Shown: positions 37,303-46,593 of the stretch, in pieces | Position numbering within the stretch: position 1 is the stretch's first letter | Layout: the number at the start of each line of letters is the position of its first letter | Source of the DNA: PALSA-1004 sp963829085 | GTDB taxonomy: Bacteria; Pseudomonadota; Gammaproteobacteria; Burkholderiales; SG8-41 | Direction: 5' to 3' | Assembly (NCBI GenBank): GCA_963829085.1 | Contig: CAWHHJ010000021.1 | Location: 34,410-98,409, forward strand | Length of the DNA: 64,000 nt | Made by a program: the position numbers and the translations under genes | The notes under the pieces: model-generated | Databases searched by the model: none | What the model was told of the DNA's origin: nothing | Seen by the model: only the letters and a program-made list of their open reading frames with translations

Positions 37303-37835
37303 GACTGTTTCTCCTTTACCACCTTCAGCAGTTGCGGCAGTGCGACGGCTGCCCGCTCGCGCACTTTATCCATGTTGAGGCCGCCAAGCGGATGCTGGAT
37401 TTTTAACAGCGGCAAATCCGGAACGCCGAACACTTTTGCCTGCGCCGTGCCAAGCTTCATAAAAGAATCGGAACACACTACTGCAGCGATCAACCCGCGC
37501 TTGGTCAGTTGCGCCATGTCGTGGACACTCCACGACGTGCATGACCCTCAGTCTGCCATCGCGCTGATCACGAGATCAGCTTCATTCGCGAGTTCATCGA
37601 GCATTGCAGCGGTCGCAGGACGGCTGGATGCCGGTTTGCGCTTTACCACGACCGAATTAACTTTGAAATCGCGTTTGACGCCATCGACGATAAGCGCAAG
37701 CAGATGGTCGGCGTTTGATTTGCTGTTGTCGAGCACGCCAAGGCGAATACCGTTTTCGTTAAGCTTGCGGCCGGCCTTGAGTTGCACTGCTTCTTCCATC
37801 GGCGCTTCGGGTACTACGAGATAAGTCATTGCCAT
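37299..37835 (-). CDS. UGSC-family selenoprotein with in-frame UGA (Sec96)
   Basis: This 178-residue protein is read through one TGA (37548-37550). Before it the frame ends LVISAMAD, and after it the same frame continues GSCTSWSVHDMAQLTKRG and on to a normal stop. The motif is therefore Sec-Gly-Ser-Cys, the signature of the UGSC (seleno)protein family, with Sec96 and Cys99 as a probable redox pair. The segment after it (VCSDSFMKLGTAQAKVFG, then PLLKIQHPLGG) resembles the active-site half of glycine-reductase selenoprotein B. An 8-bp hairpin lies 11 bases after the TGA. An AGAGGA ribosome site precedes the ATG at 37835. A gene caller would split it into two fragments. Confidence 0.9.
37518..37536 (-). 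promoter_or_regulatory. Candidate bacterial SECIS hairpin (locus 1)
   Basis: On the coding strand GUCGUGGA-GUG-UCCACGAC forms a perfect 8-bp stem and G-first triloop. It begins 11 bases after the UGA, placing the loop about 19 bases downstream, inside the usual range for bacterial SECIS elements. Confidence 0.7.
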
Positions 37836-37909
37836 ACCATTCCTCTTCTCTCAATTGATCACGAGCAGAAAGCAATTCTACGGCAACCGACATCGGACCG
37901 TTATACCGC

Positions 37910-39119
37910 TCAAACGGTTTTGTCACCGCGCAGGCGTTCAATAGCGGTGTCGTCATAACCGAGCTCGCGCAAAATTTCCGCCGTGTGAGCGCCGACCGTC
38001 GGCGGAGGCGTTTTCGCTTGCGGACCATCGTGCGCCATCTGGAACGGCGCAAGCAGCACTGTCACATCCCGGTCGACACCCGGTGTGTTCTCAAACTTGT
38101 GCAGCACACCCCTGCCGGTGACCTGCGGATGCTCGAGTATTTCCTGTACCGAACGGATTTTCGCCGCAGGCACGCCTGCATCGCTCAGCACGCGCTCCCA
38201 TTCGTCGGCTGTTCGTGACAAGAGCACTCGCGCGTATTCATCGCGCAGCAGTGAACTATTCATGCGTCGCTGACGAATATCGGTGAATCGCACATCGGAC
38301 AGTAAATGCTCGAGTCCCAGCGCGCGGCAAAGCCGCTGGTACTGGTGTTCTTCGTTGGCGCCTAGAGTGATGCGGCCGTCGCTGGTAGTGTACGTGCCGG
38401 CGGACGGACTCTTGCTCGCCGGCTCATTACCGCGGGGTCCGGGCGGATTTCCGGTGCAAAAGTAATCCGTGACATAGGAGCTCATCAGCGCAAGCGATGT
38501 GTCGAGCATCGATACATCGATGTACTGTCCGCTACCATCGCGCTGACGTTGCAGCAGCGCACATGCAATCGCATACGCGGCTGCCATCCCGCTCGCGTAA
38601 TCGGTGATCGGCGGTCCGACCTTGAGCGGTCCCGTTTGTTTTGTGCCAATGACGCTCATCATTCCGCCTGCCGCCTGGATCACGCCATCGTACGCAGTGT
38701 GATGTCCTTTCGGCGGCAATTGCCCATAGCCGGTCAACGAACAGTAAATGAGCCGTGGGTTAATTGAACGCAGCGTTTCATAGTCGAGCCCGAGTTTTTT
38801 CATTGCGCCGGCGCGAAAATTCTCGACGAGTACGTCAGCCCTTTTTACGAGCTCAATTATGATTGCATGTCCTGCGTCGCTCTTGAGATTTAAAGTGAGG
38901 GACCGCTTGTTGGCGTTTTGCGGCAAAAAATTCGTCGCCATGCCCCGGTCCCAGAAATACGAGTCAGTGCCGGCTCCGCTCCAACGCACCGGATCTCCTC
39001 TGCCCACCTCTTCGATCTTGATCACATCGGCGCCCATGAGCGCGAGCTGATAGGTACAGTACCGGACCTGCGACGACGCGGGTTAGATCGACTACGCGAA
39101 TGCCAGTTAGCGCCTGCAA
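37910..39119 (-). CDS. CaiB/BaiF-family (family III) CoA-transferase, one frameshift
   Basis: The gene encodes about 402 residues. The N-terminal part in one frame reads LQALTGIRVVDLTRVVAGP. The main frame continues MGADVIKIEEVGRGDPVR, NANKRSLTLNLKSDAG with the catalytic Asp region KRADVLVENFRAGAMKKLG, then a long C-terminal domain with GIIQAAGG-like and GTYTTSDGRITLGANEE segments. One extra base in CCGG (39062-39065) explains the break: removing it gives GPYCTYQLALMGADVIKIE, the normal family sequence. The start is TTG at 39119 with a GAGGAG ribosome site. It moves CoA between acids. It follows the Bug gene by 18 bases. Confidence 0.88.
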
Positions 39120-39137
39120 GGTCTGCTCCTCTTAGAG

Positions 39138-40154
39138 TCACTCTTCTTTGATGCCCATCGCCTTGATGACCTTGCTCCATTTTGCGAGCTCAGCGGCGAT
39201 GAATGCGCGAAACTCGTCCGGCTTGTTGCCAATCGGCTGTGCGCCCTGCGCAAGTAGTTTCTCCCTTACATCAGCATTGGCGACCATGTTGACGATTTCG
39301 CTGTGAAGACGCCCGATGATTGCTGCAGGCGTAGCGTGCGGTGCCAGTACGCCCGTCCACGTCTCCGCAGTGAAGCCGGGCAGCCCTGACTGTATGAGCG
39401 TCGGTAATTGTTGCAGCAGCGGCGATTGCGTGTCGCTTGCAACGGCTAACGCGCGTAACCGACCAGCTTTGACATGCGGCAACAAAACCGTGATACCGCT
39501 AAACATGAGGTGCGTCTGTCCGGAGATGAGATCGACTGCTGCTGCATCTGTTCCTTTATAGGGAATGTGAATGATGTCGGTTGCGGTCATGCTCTTGAAC
39601 AGCTCGGCCGCAAGCTGCGGCGGCGAGCCCACGCCCGTCGAAGCGTAATTGAACTGCCGCGGCCTGGCTCTCAATATCGCAATCAGCTCTTGCACGGTCG
39701 CCGCCGGAATGGACGGGCTCACGACAAGGATGAAGGGGACTTTCGCAAACAGTGATATCGGGGAGAAATCGCGTAACGGGTCGTACGGCATGTTGCTGCG
39801 CAAGCCCGGATTGATCGCAAGCGCACCCGTGCCTCCCATCAGGAGTGTGTAACCGTCCGGCGCCGCCTTAGCGACTGTGTCCGCGCCGATCACACCCGCG
39901 GCGCCCGGCCGATTGTCAATAACAAGCGGACGTCCCAGCGCCTGCGTGAATTGCTGACTGACAATGCGGCCAAGCACATCACTCGGACTGCCCGGCGGAA
40001 AAGGTACAACCAGCCGGATCGGGCGCGTTGGATAAGCCGATGTCGTTGGCGCTGCTTGAGCGTTAACCGCAAGCAGCACACCTATGGCTACCGATACCAC
40101 GCAAAGGCGCACGCGAAGCCACTGACGTTTGTCACTCAAGCGGTCATGGGCCAT
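39138..40154 (-). CDS. Bug/TctC-family periplasmic solute receptor
   Basis: This 338-residue protein has a signal peptide ending at VNAQA and the family patterns YPTRPIRLVVPFPPGSPSD, VIDNRPGAAGVIG and DIIHIPYKGTDAAAVDLISG. It sits between the amidase and the CoA-transferase on the same strand. It probably delivers a carboxylate or amide used by the selenoprotein cluster (inference). Confidence 0.93.
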   Translation of the reverse strand: MAHDRLSDKRQWLRVRLCVVSVAIGVLLAVNAQAAPTTSAYPTRPIRLVVPFPPGSPSDVLGRIVSQQFTQALGRPLVIDNRPGAAGVIGADTVAKAAPDGYTLLMGGTGALAINPGLRSNMPYDPLRDFSPISLFAKVPFILVVSPSIPAATVQELIAILRARPRQFNYASTGVGSPPQLAAELFKSMTATDIIHIPYKGTDAAAVDLISGQTHLMFSGITVLLPHVKAGRLRALAVASDTQSPLLQQLPTLIQSGLPGFTAETWTGVLAPHATPAAIIGRLHSEIVNMVANADVREKLLAQGAQPIGNKPDEFRAFIAAELAKWSKVIKAMGIKEE

Positions 40155-40200
40155 TTATGCAAATCACGGCGTCAAATCGAAAGCCTAGTGCACGTGCGCG

Positions 40201-41490
40201 TTAAGTCAGGGCCTCGTGTATCCAATGGGCACATAGCAGCGCACGCTCGTCTTGCGCGCAAGGCGCGATGACCTGAAGTCCCATCGGTAATCCACGCGGG
40301 CCTTCGAAAACCGGCACCGAGATGGCGGGCGTATGCAGCATGGTCCACATCTGCTGAAATGCGGCGGGACCAAGGCTGCCTTTCGGTCCGATCGCACCCA
40401 GACCGGCGGGCGCCTCACCGGTCGCGCTTGGCGCGATCAATACATCCACATCGCGAAAGATCTCCCGCAGCAAAGCGCCGCACTCGTTTACAGTCTGCTG
40501 CGCGGCAAGATAGCGCTCCCGCGTTACACTCGCTGCCTTACGCAGCTTGCCAGCCATGGTTGGACTGAGAAGGTCGGCGTGATGCATGCGCTCGAACGCA
40601 AGCGAGCGGTAGGTCTCATAGTCGTTGATGACATCAGCGGCGACAATAATATCGGCCATGGCGGGCGGATCGGTTATTTCGATGACCTTCGCGCCCGCAC
40701 GGGAGAGTCTGGCGGCGCCGTCCGTGAACGCGTCTGCCATTGGCGGCTCGGCAAGTGACCACTGGGGTGTGCGATATACGCCGATACACGGACGATCGGT
40801 CAGCTTGCGGTCGAAATCCACTGCGGCGAAACCAATGACCGCGCGCCCGATCAGCGCGACATCCGGGACCGTACGGCCATAAACGCCTACGGTATCCAAC
40901 GAGGCCGACAAAGCCTTCACGCCCGCAGTGCTGATGTAGTCGAACGTCGGCTTGTAACCGACGATTCCGCAGTACGATGCCGGCCGGATAAGCGAGCCTC
41001 CGGTCTGCGTTCCAAATCCAAGCGGTGCCATCAAATCTGCAACCGCAGCCGCAGGCCCGCTCGAGGATCCACCCGGCGTATGTGCAAGGTTGCGCGGATT
41101 GCGCGTACCTGCGGGATGAATGTTCGCAAGTTCGGTCGATACCGCCTTTCCCAGCACAATGGCGCCCTGCTCGCGTGCGGCTGACACACACACTGCATCG
41201 CAGGTCGGACGATTTCCCTTGTAGATGGGCGTGCCGTGCTCGGTCGGCATATCCGCCGTGTCGATTACATCTTTCACGGCAATCGGAACGCCGTGCAACA
41301 AACCGCGGCAGGTCTGGCGATCTCGTGCACGTGCCTCGGCTATCGCATGGTCGGGAGATAGATAGGCCCACGCCCGGACATCGCGCTCGCGATCGGCGAT
41401 GCGGTCGAGGCAGGCGCGCGTGAGTTGCTCCGATGTAATGCGGCCGCTTGCAATCTGTGCTGTCGCTTGGACAGCGGTCAGCTCATTCAA
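40201..41490 (-). CDS. Amidase-signature hydrolase (GatA-like)
   Basis: This 429-residue protein has the Ser-cisSer-Lys triad of amidase-signature enzymes: the Lys in VPIAVKDVIDTADMPT, the Gly/Ser-rich segment TPGGSSSGPAAAVADLM, and the nucleophile region GTQTGGSLIRPASYCGIVG. The start is TTG. No GatB/GatC genes adjoin it, so it is more likely a free amidase than tRNA amidotransferase. It would release ammonia or an amine from an amide substrate supplied by the neighbouring Bug receptors (inference). Confidence 0.9.
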   Translation of the reverse strand: MNELTAVQATAQIASGRITSEQLTRACLDRIADRERDVRAWAYLSPDHAIAEARARDRQTCRGLLHGVPIAVKDVIDTADMPTEHGTPIYKGNRPTCDAVCVSAAREQGAIVLGKAVSTELANIHPAGTRNPRNLAHTPGGSSSGPAAAVADLMAPLGFGTQTGGSLIRPASYCGIVGYKPTFDYISTAGVKALSASLDTVGVYGRTVPDVALIGRAVIGFAAVDFDRKLTDRPCIGVYRTPQWSLAEPPMADAFTDGAARLSRAGAKVIEITDPPAMADIIVAADVINDYETYRSLAFERMHHADLLSPTMAGKLRKAASVTRERYLAAQQTVNECGALLREIFRDVDVLIAPSATGEAPAGLGAIGPKGSLGPAAFQQMWTMLHTPAISVPVFEGPRGLPMGLQVIAPCAQDERALLCAHWIHEALT

Positions 41491-41572
41491 TTTTTTGCGC
41501 CAAAGCGGCTCCGTTGATGATGCGACTTAACTGCGCGGTGCACTTGTCTATGGCCACGAACGGAGCTTGCAA

Positions 41573-42553
41573 TCAGATATTCGGCGGGATATTCGCTTCC
41601 TTGATGACGCGGCCCCACCGCTGCTGTTCCTTCTCGATGAGTACTCTGAACTCCTGAGGTGAGCTTCCTTTCGCTTCAATGCCCTGCTCTAAAAATCTCG
41701 CTTTAACGTCCTCCATCTGCAGAATTTCGCCGACCACAGCATTGATTGCTTTGATCGTCGCGGCAGGCGTCTGCGCAGGTGTGACGAGACCGATGGGATC
41801 GAGTACCTGGAAATCCGGCACTCCGGATTCAGCCATGGTTGGAACGTCAGGCAGTACCGCTATGCGTGTCGGCCCGGTGACCGCGAGCGCATTGAGCTTC
41901 CTGGTTTTCACCATGCCAGCAGCCGATGGAACGCTGACGACCGTCATTTCCACCTCGCCGCCCGCCGCAGCGACGACCGCAGGCGCGCCGCCTTTATACG
42001 GCACATGCGCTATCTGCATACCGGTGCGTAATTTGAGCAACTCAACCGACAAATGCACGGGACTGCCGACGCCGCCGGAGCCGTACCTGAAAGCAGCGGG
42101 TTTCGTTTTCGTCAGGGCGACAAGGTCCGACACGCTTTTTACCTGGACCGAGGGATGGATGAGCATTACGTAATTACCCATGCCCACCAGCGACACGTAC
42201 GCAAAGTCTTTCATGATGTCGTATGGCAGTTTGGGATACAGATAGGGACTCGATGACAATATGGTACCGAGCGTGATGAATAGAGTGTGGCCGTCGGCGG
42301 CGGCACGGGCAGTAATCTCGCCGGCGATCGTGCTGGCAGCGCCGGGACGATTGTCTACGAGTATGGTTTGACCGGAACGCTCCTGCAGCTTGGATGCGAT
42401 TACCCGCCCGACAAAATCCGTGTTACCTCCGGCGGCGAAGCCATCAATGATCCTCACCGGTTTGATCGGAAAGGTTTCGCCCGGGCGGTCTGCGGCTAAG
42501 ACGGTCACAGCTACTGTCGCGAGCAGTGCTGCGCGTAACATTGATGGAAACAT
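41573..42553 (-). CDS. Bug/TctC-family periplasmic solute receptor
   Basis: This 326-residue protein has a signal peptide (ALLATVAVTVLAADRPG), then PIKPVRIIDGFAAGGNTDFV, VDNRPGAASTIAGE and AHVPYKGGAPAVVAAAGGEVE. GGGAGGA precedes the ATG. It is one of two adjacent receptors, with different sequences, that separate the fused selenoprotein from the amidase. Confidence 0.93.
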   Translation of the reverse strand: MFPSMLRAALLATVAVTVLAADRPGETFPIKPVRIIDGFAAGGNTDFVGRVIASKLQERSGQTILVDNRPGAASTIAGEITARAAADGHTLFITLGTILSSSPYLYPKLPYDIMKDFAYVSLVGMGNYVMLIHPSVQVKSVSDLVALTKTKPAAFRYGSGGVGSPVHLSVELLKLRTGMQIAHVPYKGGAPAVVAAAGGEVEMTVVSVPSAAGMVKTRKLNALAVTGPTRIAVLPDVPTMAESGVPDFQVLDPIGLVTPAQTPAATIKAINAVVGEILQMEDVKARFLEQGIEAKGSSPQEFRVLIEKEQQRWGRVIKEANIPPNI

Positions 42554-42639
42554 CGCGTCCTCCCGAGTAGAGCGGTAGTTATCTTAGCGGCACTGAGTCG
42601 ATGCTGCTGACGCTTTTGAATTTGAACGCAATGCTGCTG

Positions 42640-43671
42640 TTATACTGCAGATCCCCGCGGCTTCCCAAGTCTTCGTAGCTCCGTTGCTGCGGTTATATTC
42701 AGGGTACTCGGTCTGATGTTTGCCTGCCGTATCACTTTTGTCCAAATGTCGATCTCGTTCTGCATGAAGAGACGCAATTGGTCCGGCGTGCTCGCAACCG
42801 GCTCAGCGCCTTGCGCAAGCAGTTGCTCGGTCACTGCGCTGGATCGCAGCGCCCGCATTGCAGCGCTATGCACCTTCATGACAATCGGCGCTGGCGTTCG
42901 CGCGGGCGCAAGCAGCGCATACCAGGTGCTCGCCCGATAGTCGGCAAGCGACGCGGCCTCGGCGACCGTCGGAATGTCCGGTGCGGCGCGCGACCTTGCG
43001 ATACTCGTTACGGCGAGTCCACGCAATTGGCCCGCACGCACGTGCGGCAGCGCCGGCAGCGTGCTTGTACACACCATTTGAATTTGCGCGCCGAGCAAAT
43101 CGATCAGCGCGGGACTTGCGCCTTTATATGGAACGTGAAGGATCTTGATGCCGGTCTTGAAGCTGAGAAGCTCGGTCGCGAGATGGCCGCTCGTGCCCTG
43201 ACCTGCCGACCCGTACGTCAGAGAATTCGGTCCCGTCTTTGCGAGCGTGATCAGTTCGCGCAAATTGTTAACGGCAAACGATGTGGGTACCACGAATATC
43301 AGCGGCGTTTCGACCGCGAGTGTGATGGGCGCGAAATCTTCGACCGGATCGAATGGAAGTTTTCCGAGCAATCCCGGGTTGAGTGCGTGCGCGGTCGCCA
43401 CGAGTATCAGCGTGTAGCCGTCCGGATTTGCGCGCGCCGCAAGTTCGGTCCCGAGGACGCTGCCGCCGCCGGGCCGGTTGTCAATTACAACCTGCTGGCC
43501 CAATCCTTCCGCCAACTTGATGCTCATCAGGCGCGCAATGATGTCGCCCGCCCCGCCCGCCGAGAACGGCACGATCATTCGAATCGATCGCGCGGGGTAG
43601 ATGTCCGCAGCGTTGACCGCGGAAGCTATAAGCAGAACCAGTGCGGGTCCGATAGCCAACCGGTTAATCAT
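42640..43671 (-). CDS. Bug/TctC-family periplasmic solute receptor
   Basis: This 343-residue protein has a signal peptide ending near ASAVNA and the patterns YPARSIRMIVPFSAGGAGDI, VIDNRPGGGSVLG, KILHVPYKGASPALIDLLGAQIQ. It begins 31 bases after the fused selenoprotein stop and is probably co-transcribed with it. Confidence 0.93.
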   Translation of the reverse strand: MINRLAIGPALVLLIASAVNAADIYPARSIRMIVPFSAGGAGDIIARLMSIKLAEGLGQQVVIDNRPGGGSVLGTELAARANPDGYTLILVATAHALNPGLLGKLPFDPVEDFAPITLAVETPLIFVVPTSFAVNNLRELITLAKTGPNSLTYGSAGQGTSGHLATELLSFKTGIKILHVPYKGASPALIDLLGAQIQMVCTSTLPALPHVRAGQLRGLAVTSIARSRAAPDIPTVAEAASLADYRASTWYALLAPARTPAPIVMKVHSAAMRALRSSAVTEQLLAQGAEPVASTPDQLRLFMQNEIDIWTKVIRQANIRPSTLNITAATELRRLGKPRGSAV

Positions 43672-43702
43672 GCAAGTTCGGCTCTCCGCGTTTCATCGCC
43701 TT

Positions 43703-45322
43703 CTATTCGGATAACACCACTTCTCTGGTTACCGACCGCGTATGTGCGGACACCGGCACGAATATCGAATGCGAACCTGGACCGCCTGCAACGATGATGC
43801 TCAGGTCTTCGGGCTTCTCGGATATAGGGATGATGGTATCGGGACCGATGTCACCAAGTTCCCCCCGGCGCCCGGTGACAAGGCGTTCGAACTCGTTGCC
43901 CCGCGACCGCCCGGCACGCATTTTTGATGCCTCCCAAAGCCGCTGCTTCACTTCCGCCTTGTCCCAGCCCTCGCGATGAAACAGATTTGCATGCTGCGGC
44001 GACAGCACGATGAACGGCGCTCCGCCGTAGATGTAATCGCTGCTCGCCGGATACTGCATCGTGTCGCCGATCATTGCGATCACTTCTTCGCCTTTTTTCG
44101 CGGTCATGTTCATGCTCCACGTGCCGAGCGCACCGACTACGGTTACGGCGCTCACATCGGACGCAAAACCGCGCTCCACGTGCAGCGGCTCCCACGGGCT
44201 CGCTTCGGCGTTTTCCGCGCAGCAGAACGTGTACTTGGCTGACTGTCCCTGCGTCGCCTTATCCATCTCTCCCGGCAGCGCGCCGCCGATGTTCTGCAGT
44301 ATGAGCCGTAGAGCGCGGCCAAGGGTCGCATTCGCCCACGTGCCCTGCCCCAGGCAACCGGCGCCACTGTTAACTTCCAGCCACCGCGCAATCGGCCCGT
44401 TTACGATGAGCCAGACAGCCGAAGGATTAGTCGTCGCCTGAATTGCCTGAAGATGAAACGCCGGTGTAGCTACGGCCTCTGCGGCGGCGATTAACACGGG
44501 CAAATACTCTGGATAACAACCGGCCATCACACCTTGAATGGCGATGTACTCGACGGTCGCCGCACCCATGCCCGGAGGAATCGTCGCGACGATCTCATCA
44601 GGCGCACGTCGCGTATGCCGCAGCATGCGCTGCACCGCTGCCTCGGTTGGCGGCGCAATGATCAGCCCGTCTCCCCAGCGCTGCTTCATATACAACTTAT
44701 TGAGCTCGTCGAGCTCAGCGGGCGCGTCGATCAGTTTGGCGCGAGGCGCTGCAGGCGCGGACGATACGACTTTTGTTGAATTGACCGGCGGTGCCTCGCA
44801 GAGCAAGCGTGCGATGTCGTCGGCGCACTTCGCGGCGATCTCGCGCAATTGCTCGCGCGAGCGCGTGCCAAACGGATGTGGCACCAATGCAATCGGCAAG
44901 TCCGGCGATCCCAACGATTTTTGCTGGGCGCGTCCCAGCCCGATGAAGCTCGTTGAACAAACTGTCAGCGCCACCTTGCCGCGCTTCGCGACTTCAACAC
45001 TGTCGTGGATACTCCACGACGTGCACGATCCTCAGTCGCCCGATCCGGTGATGATCGCGTCCGCCTGCTCGACGAGCTCATTCATCACCGCGTCGGGCGC
45101 GCCTTGCGACGCGCTGCGCTTACGTCGCTGGATGACGCGCTTAACGCCATGCTTCTCAGTTAGGATTTGCGAAAGATCTTCGACAAGGTAATTAAAGTTC
45201 GGCTTCGAATTGTCGATGAATCCGATCACTTTCCCGGCGAGTCGATCGAGCGACTGCGGCGCCTGCCTGGCTTGTGTGAGACAAGGCGCAACCGGTTCAT
45301 ATACCTGCATGGTCCGTGACAT
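43703..45322 (-). CDS. Two-module UGSC selenoprotein with in-frame UGA (Sec97) fused to partner domain
   Basis: This 539-residue protein is read through one TGA (45032-45034). The frame runs ADAIITGSGD-Sec-GSCTSWSIHDSVEVAKRG and continues to a stop at 43703. Residues 1-175 match the stand-alone selenoprotein at 37299-37835 (Sec97, Cys100, VPHPFG). An Ala/Pro/Ser linker lies near 175-200. Residues from about 203 onward match the partner protein at 36187-37302 (RWGDGLIIAPPT, ASPWEPLHVERGF). The start at 45322 has an AAGGAG ribosome site. The hairpin after the TGA is almost identical to that of the first locus. A gene caller would report two unrelated proteins here. Function unknown; probably a selenium-dependent redox or reductase step. 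Confidence 0.9.
45002..45020 (-). promoter_or_regulatory. Candidate bacterial SECIS hairpin (locus 2)
   Basis: GUCGUGGA-GUA-UCCACGAC on the coding strand forms an 8-bp stem starting 11 bases after the UGA. It differs from locus 1 by a single loop base. Confidence 0.7.
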
Positions 45323-45538
45323 GACTTCTCCTTGAGGACGATCCCCTATGCGCACGATGGCGCGTGCTTCGCGTACTGCACCGCTGTCGATTGTAATGGA
45401 ATCGTGGTTATCAGCTTCGGCGATGCTGCGCAACGCCTCGGTGCATTGTTCGAGTGCACACGATGCGTTATCTTGCGAGTCCTTGGCCGACTTTAGCCAT
45501 CACGCAAGCGATCTAATCAATCAAGACAGTGATACCAC

Positions 45539-46519
45539 ATGAAGGCAAAAATCAGATTCCTGTGCGCGATATCCGTTGCGCTGCTGATGTCGGTTATCGG
45601 ATGCCATAGCGCATTCGCCGGCGATATTCCGATACGGCCGGTACGTATAGTCGTTCCGTCAACACCTGGCGGTGCACTCGACATTTTGTCGCGGATGCTG
45701 GCACAAAAGCTCCCTCAACGATGGGGGCAGCCGCTGGTCGTCGATAATCGTGCGGGCGCCGGCGGCATCATTGGCACTGAGATTGTCGCGAAAGCGGATC
45801 CAGATGGACACACTGTGCTCGTTGTTGCGCTTGGCTATGCGGCGAATCCATTCTTGTACGAAAAGCTACCGTATAAGACGCCGCAGGACTTTGCAGCTAT
45901 CACCGTTCTCGCATCAGCGCCCAACGTGCTCGTCGTTCATCCATCCGTTGCTGCCAAATCGGTGGGCGAATTGATTGCGCTCGCCAAGGCGAAGCCCGGC
46001 GCGCTCGTGTACGCGACCTCCGGTGTCGGCACCAGCGGGCATCTTGCCATGGAGCTTTTCAAGCGCATGGCGGGCGTCGACATGGTGCATGTACCGTACA
46101 AAGGTGCAGGCGCATCGACGGCCGCAATTGTGGCGGGACAAGTACAAGTGCTGTCAACCGCGCTCGGTGCCGCATTTCCACAAATTAAATCGGGTCGCTT
46201 GCGCGCACTCGCCGTCACGGGCCTCAAACGTACGCCCGTAGCTCCGGAAATTCCTACCGCGGCAGAGTCAGGGCTGCCCGGTTATGTCGTCGACGGGTGG
46301 TTCGCAGCTTTGGCGCCATCGAAGACGCCGCCGCGTGTGGTCGAACGCCTGCAAACCGATTTCACTTCAGTTTACAAAATGCCTGACATATCCGAGCGTC
46401 TGAGTGCCATGGGATTTGAGTCCAGCGAGATGACGCCGCGCCAAACGACGGCGTTTATCGCAGACGAAATCGCAAAATGGGGAAAATTGATACGCGAAGT
46501 TGGCATCAAGGGCGAGTGA
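45539..46519 (+). CDS. Bug/TctC-family periplasmic solute receptor
   Basis: This 326-residue protein has a signal peptide ending near HSAFAG, then PIRPVRIVVPSTPGGALDIL, VVDNRAGAGGIIGTEI and DMVHVPYKGAGASTAAIVAGQVQ. It is transcribed divergently from the fused selenoprotein. The 216 bases between them must hold both promoters. Confidence 0.93.
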   Translation: MKAKIRFLCAISVALLMSVIGCHSAFAGDIPIRPVRIVVPSTPGGALDILSRMLAQKLPQRWGQPLVVDNRAGAGGIIGTEIVAKADPDGHTVLVVALGYAANPFLYEKLPYKTPQDFAAITVLASAPNVLVVHPSVAAKSVGELIALAKAKPGALVYATSGVGTSGHLAMELFKRMAGVDMVHVPYKGAGASTAAIVAGQVQVLSTALGAAFPQIKSGRLRALAVTGLKRTPVAPEIPTAAESGLPGYVVDGWFAALAPSKTPPRVVERLQTDFTSVYKMPDISERLSAMGFESSEMTPRQTTAFIADEIAKWGKLIREVGIKGE

Positions 46520-46593
46520 GCCTATTGATGCGCAATCGGCAATCGAGACCAATGTCTGCCGAGTTGTGATACGTGCATGAAGTTGTGACTTCG

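Noticed and set aside
37548..45034. Reading the two in-frame TGA codons as ordinary stops or as nonsense mutations
   Set aside because: Both occur at the same codon of two diverged paralogues, both are followed by GSC and a long in-frame continuation, and both have the same hairpin at the same distance.
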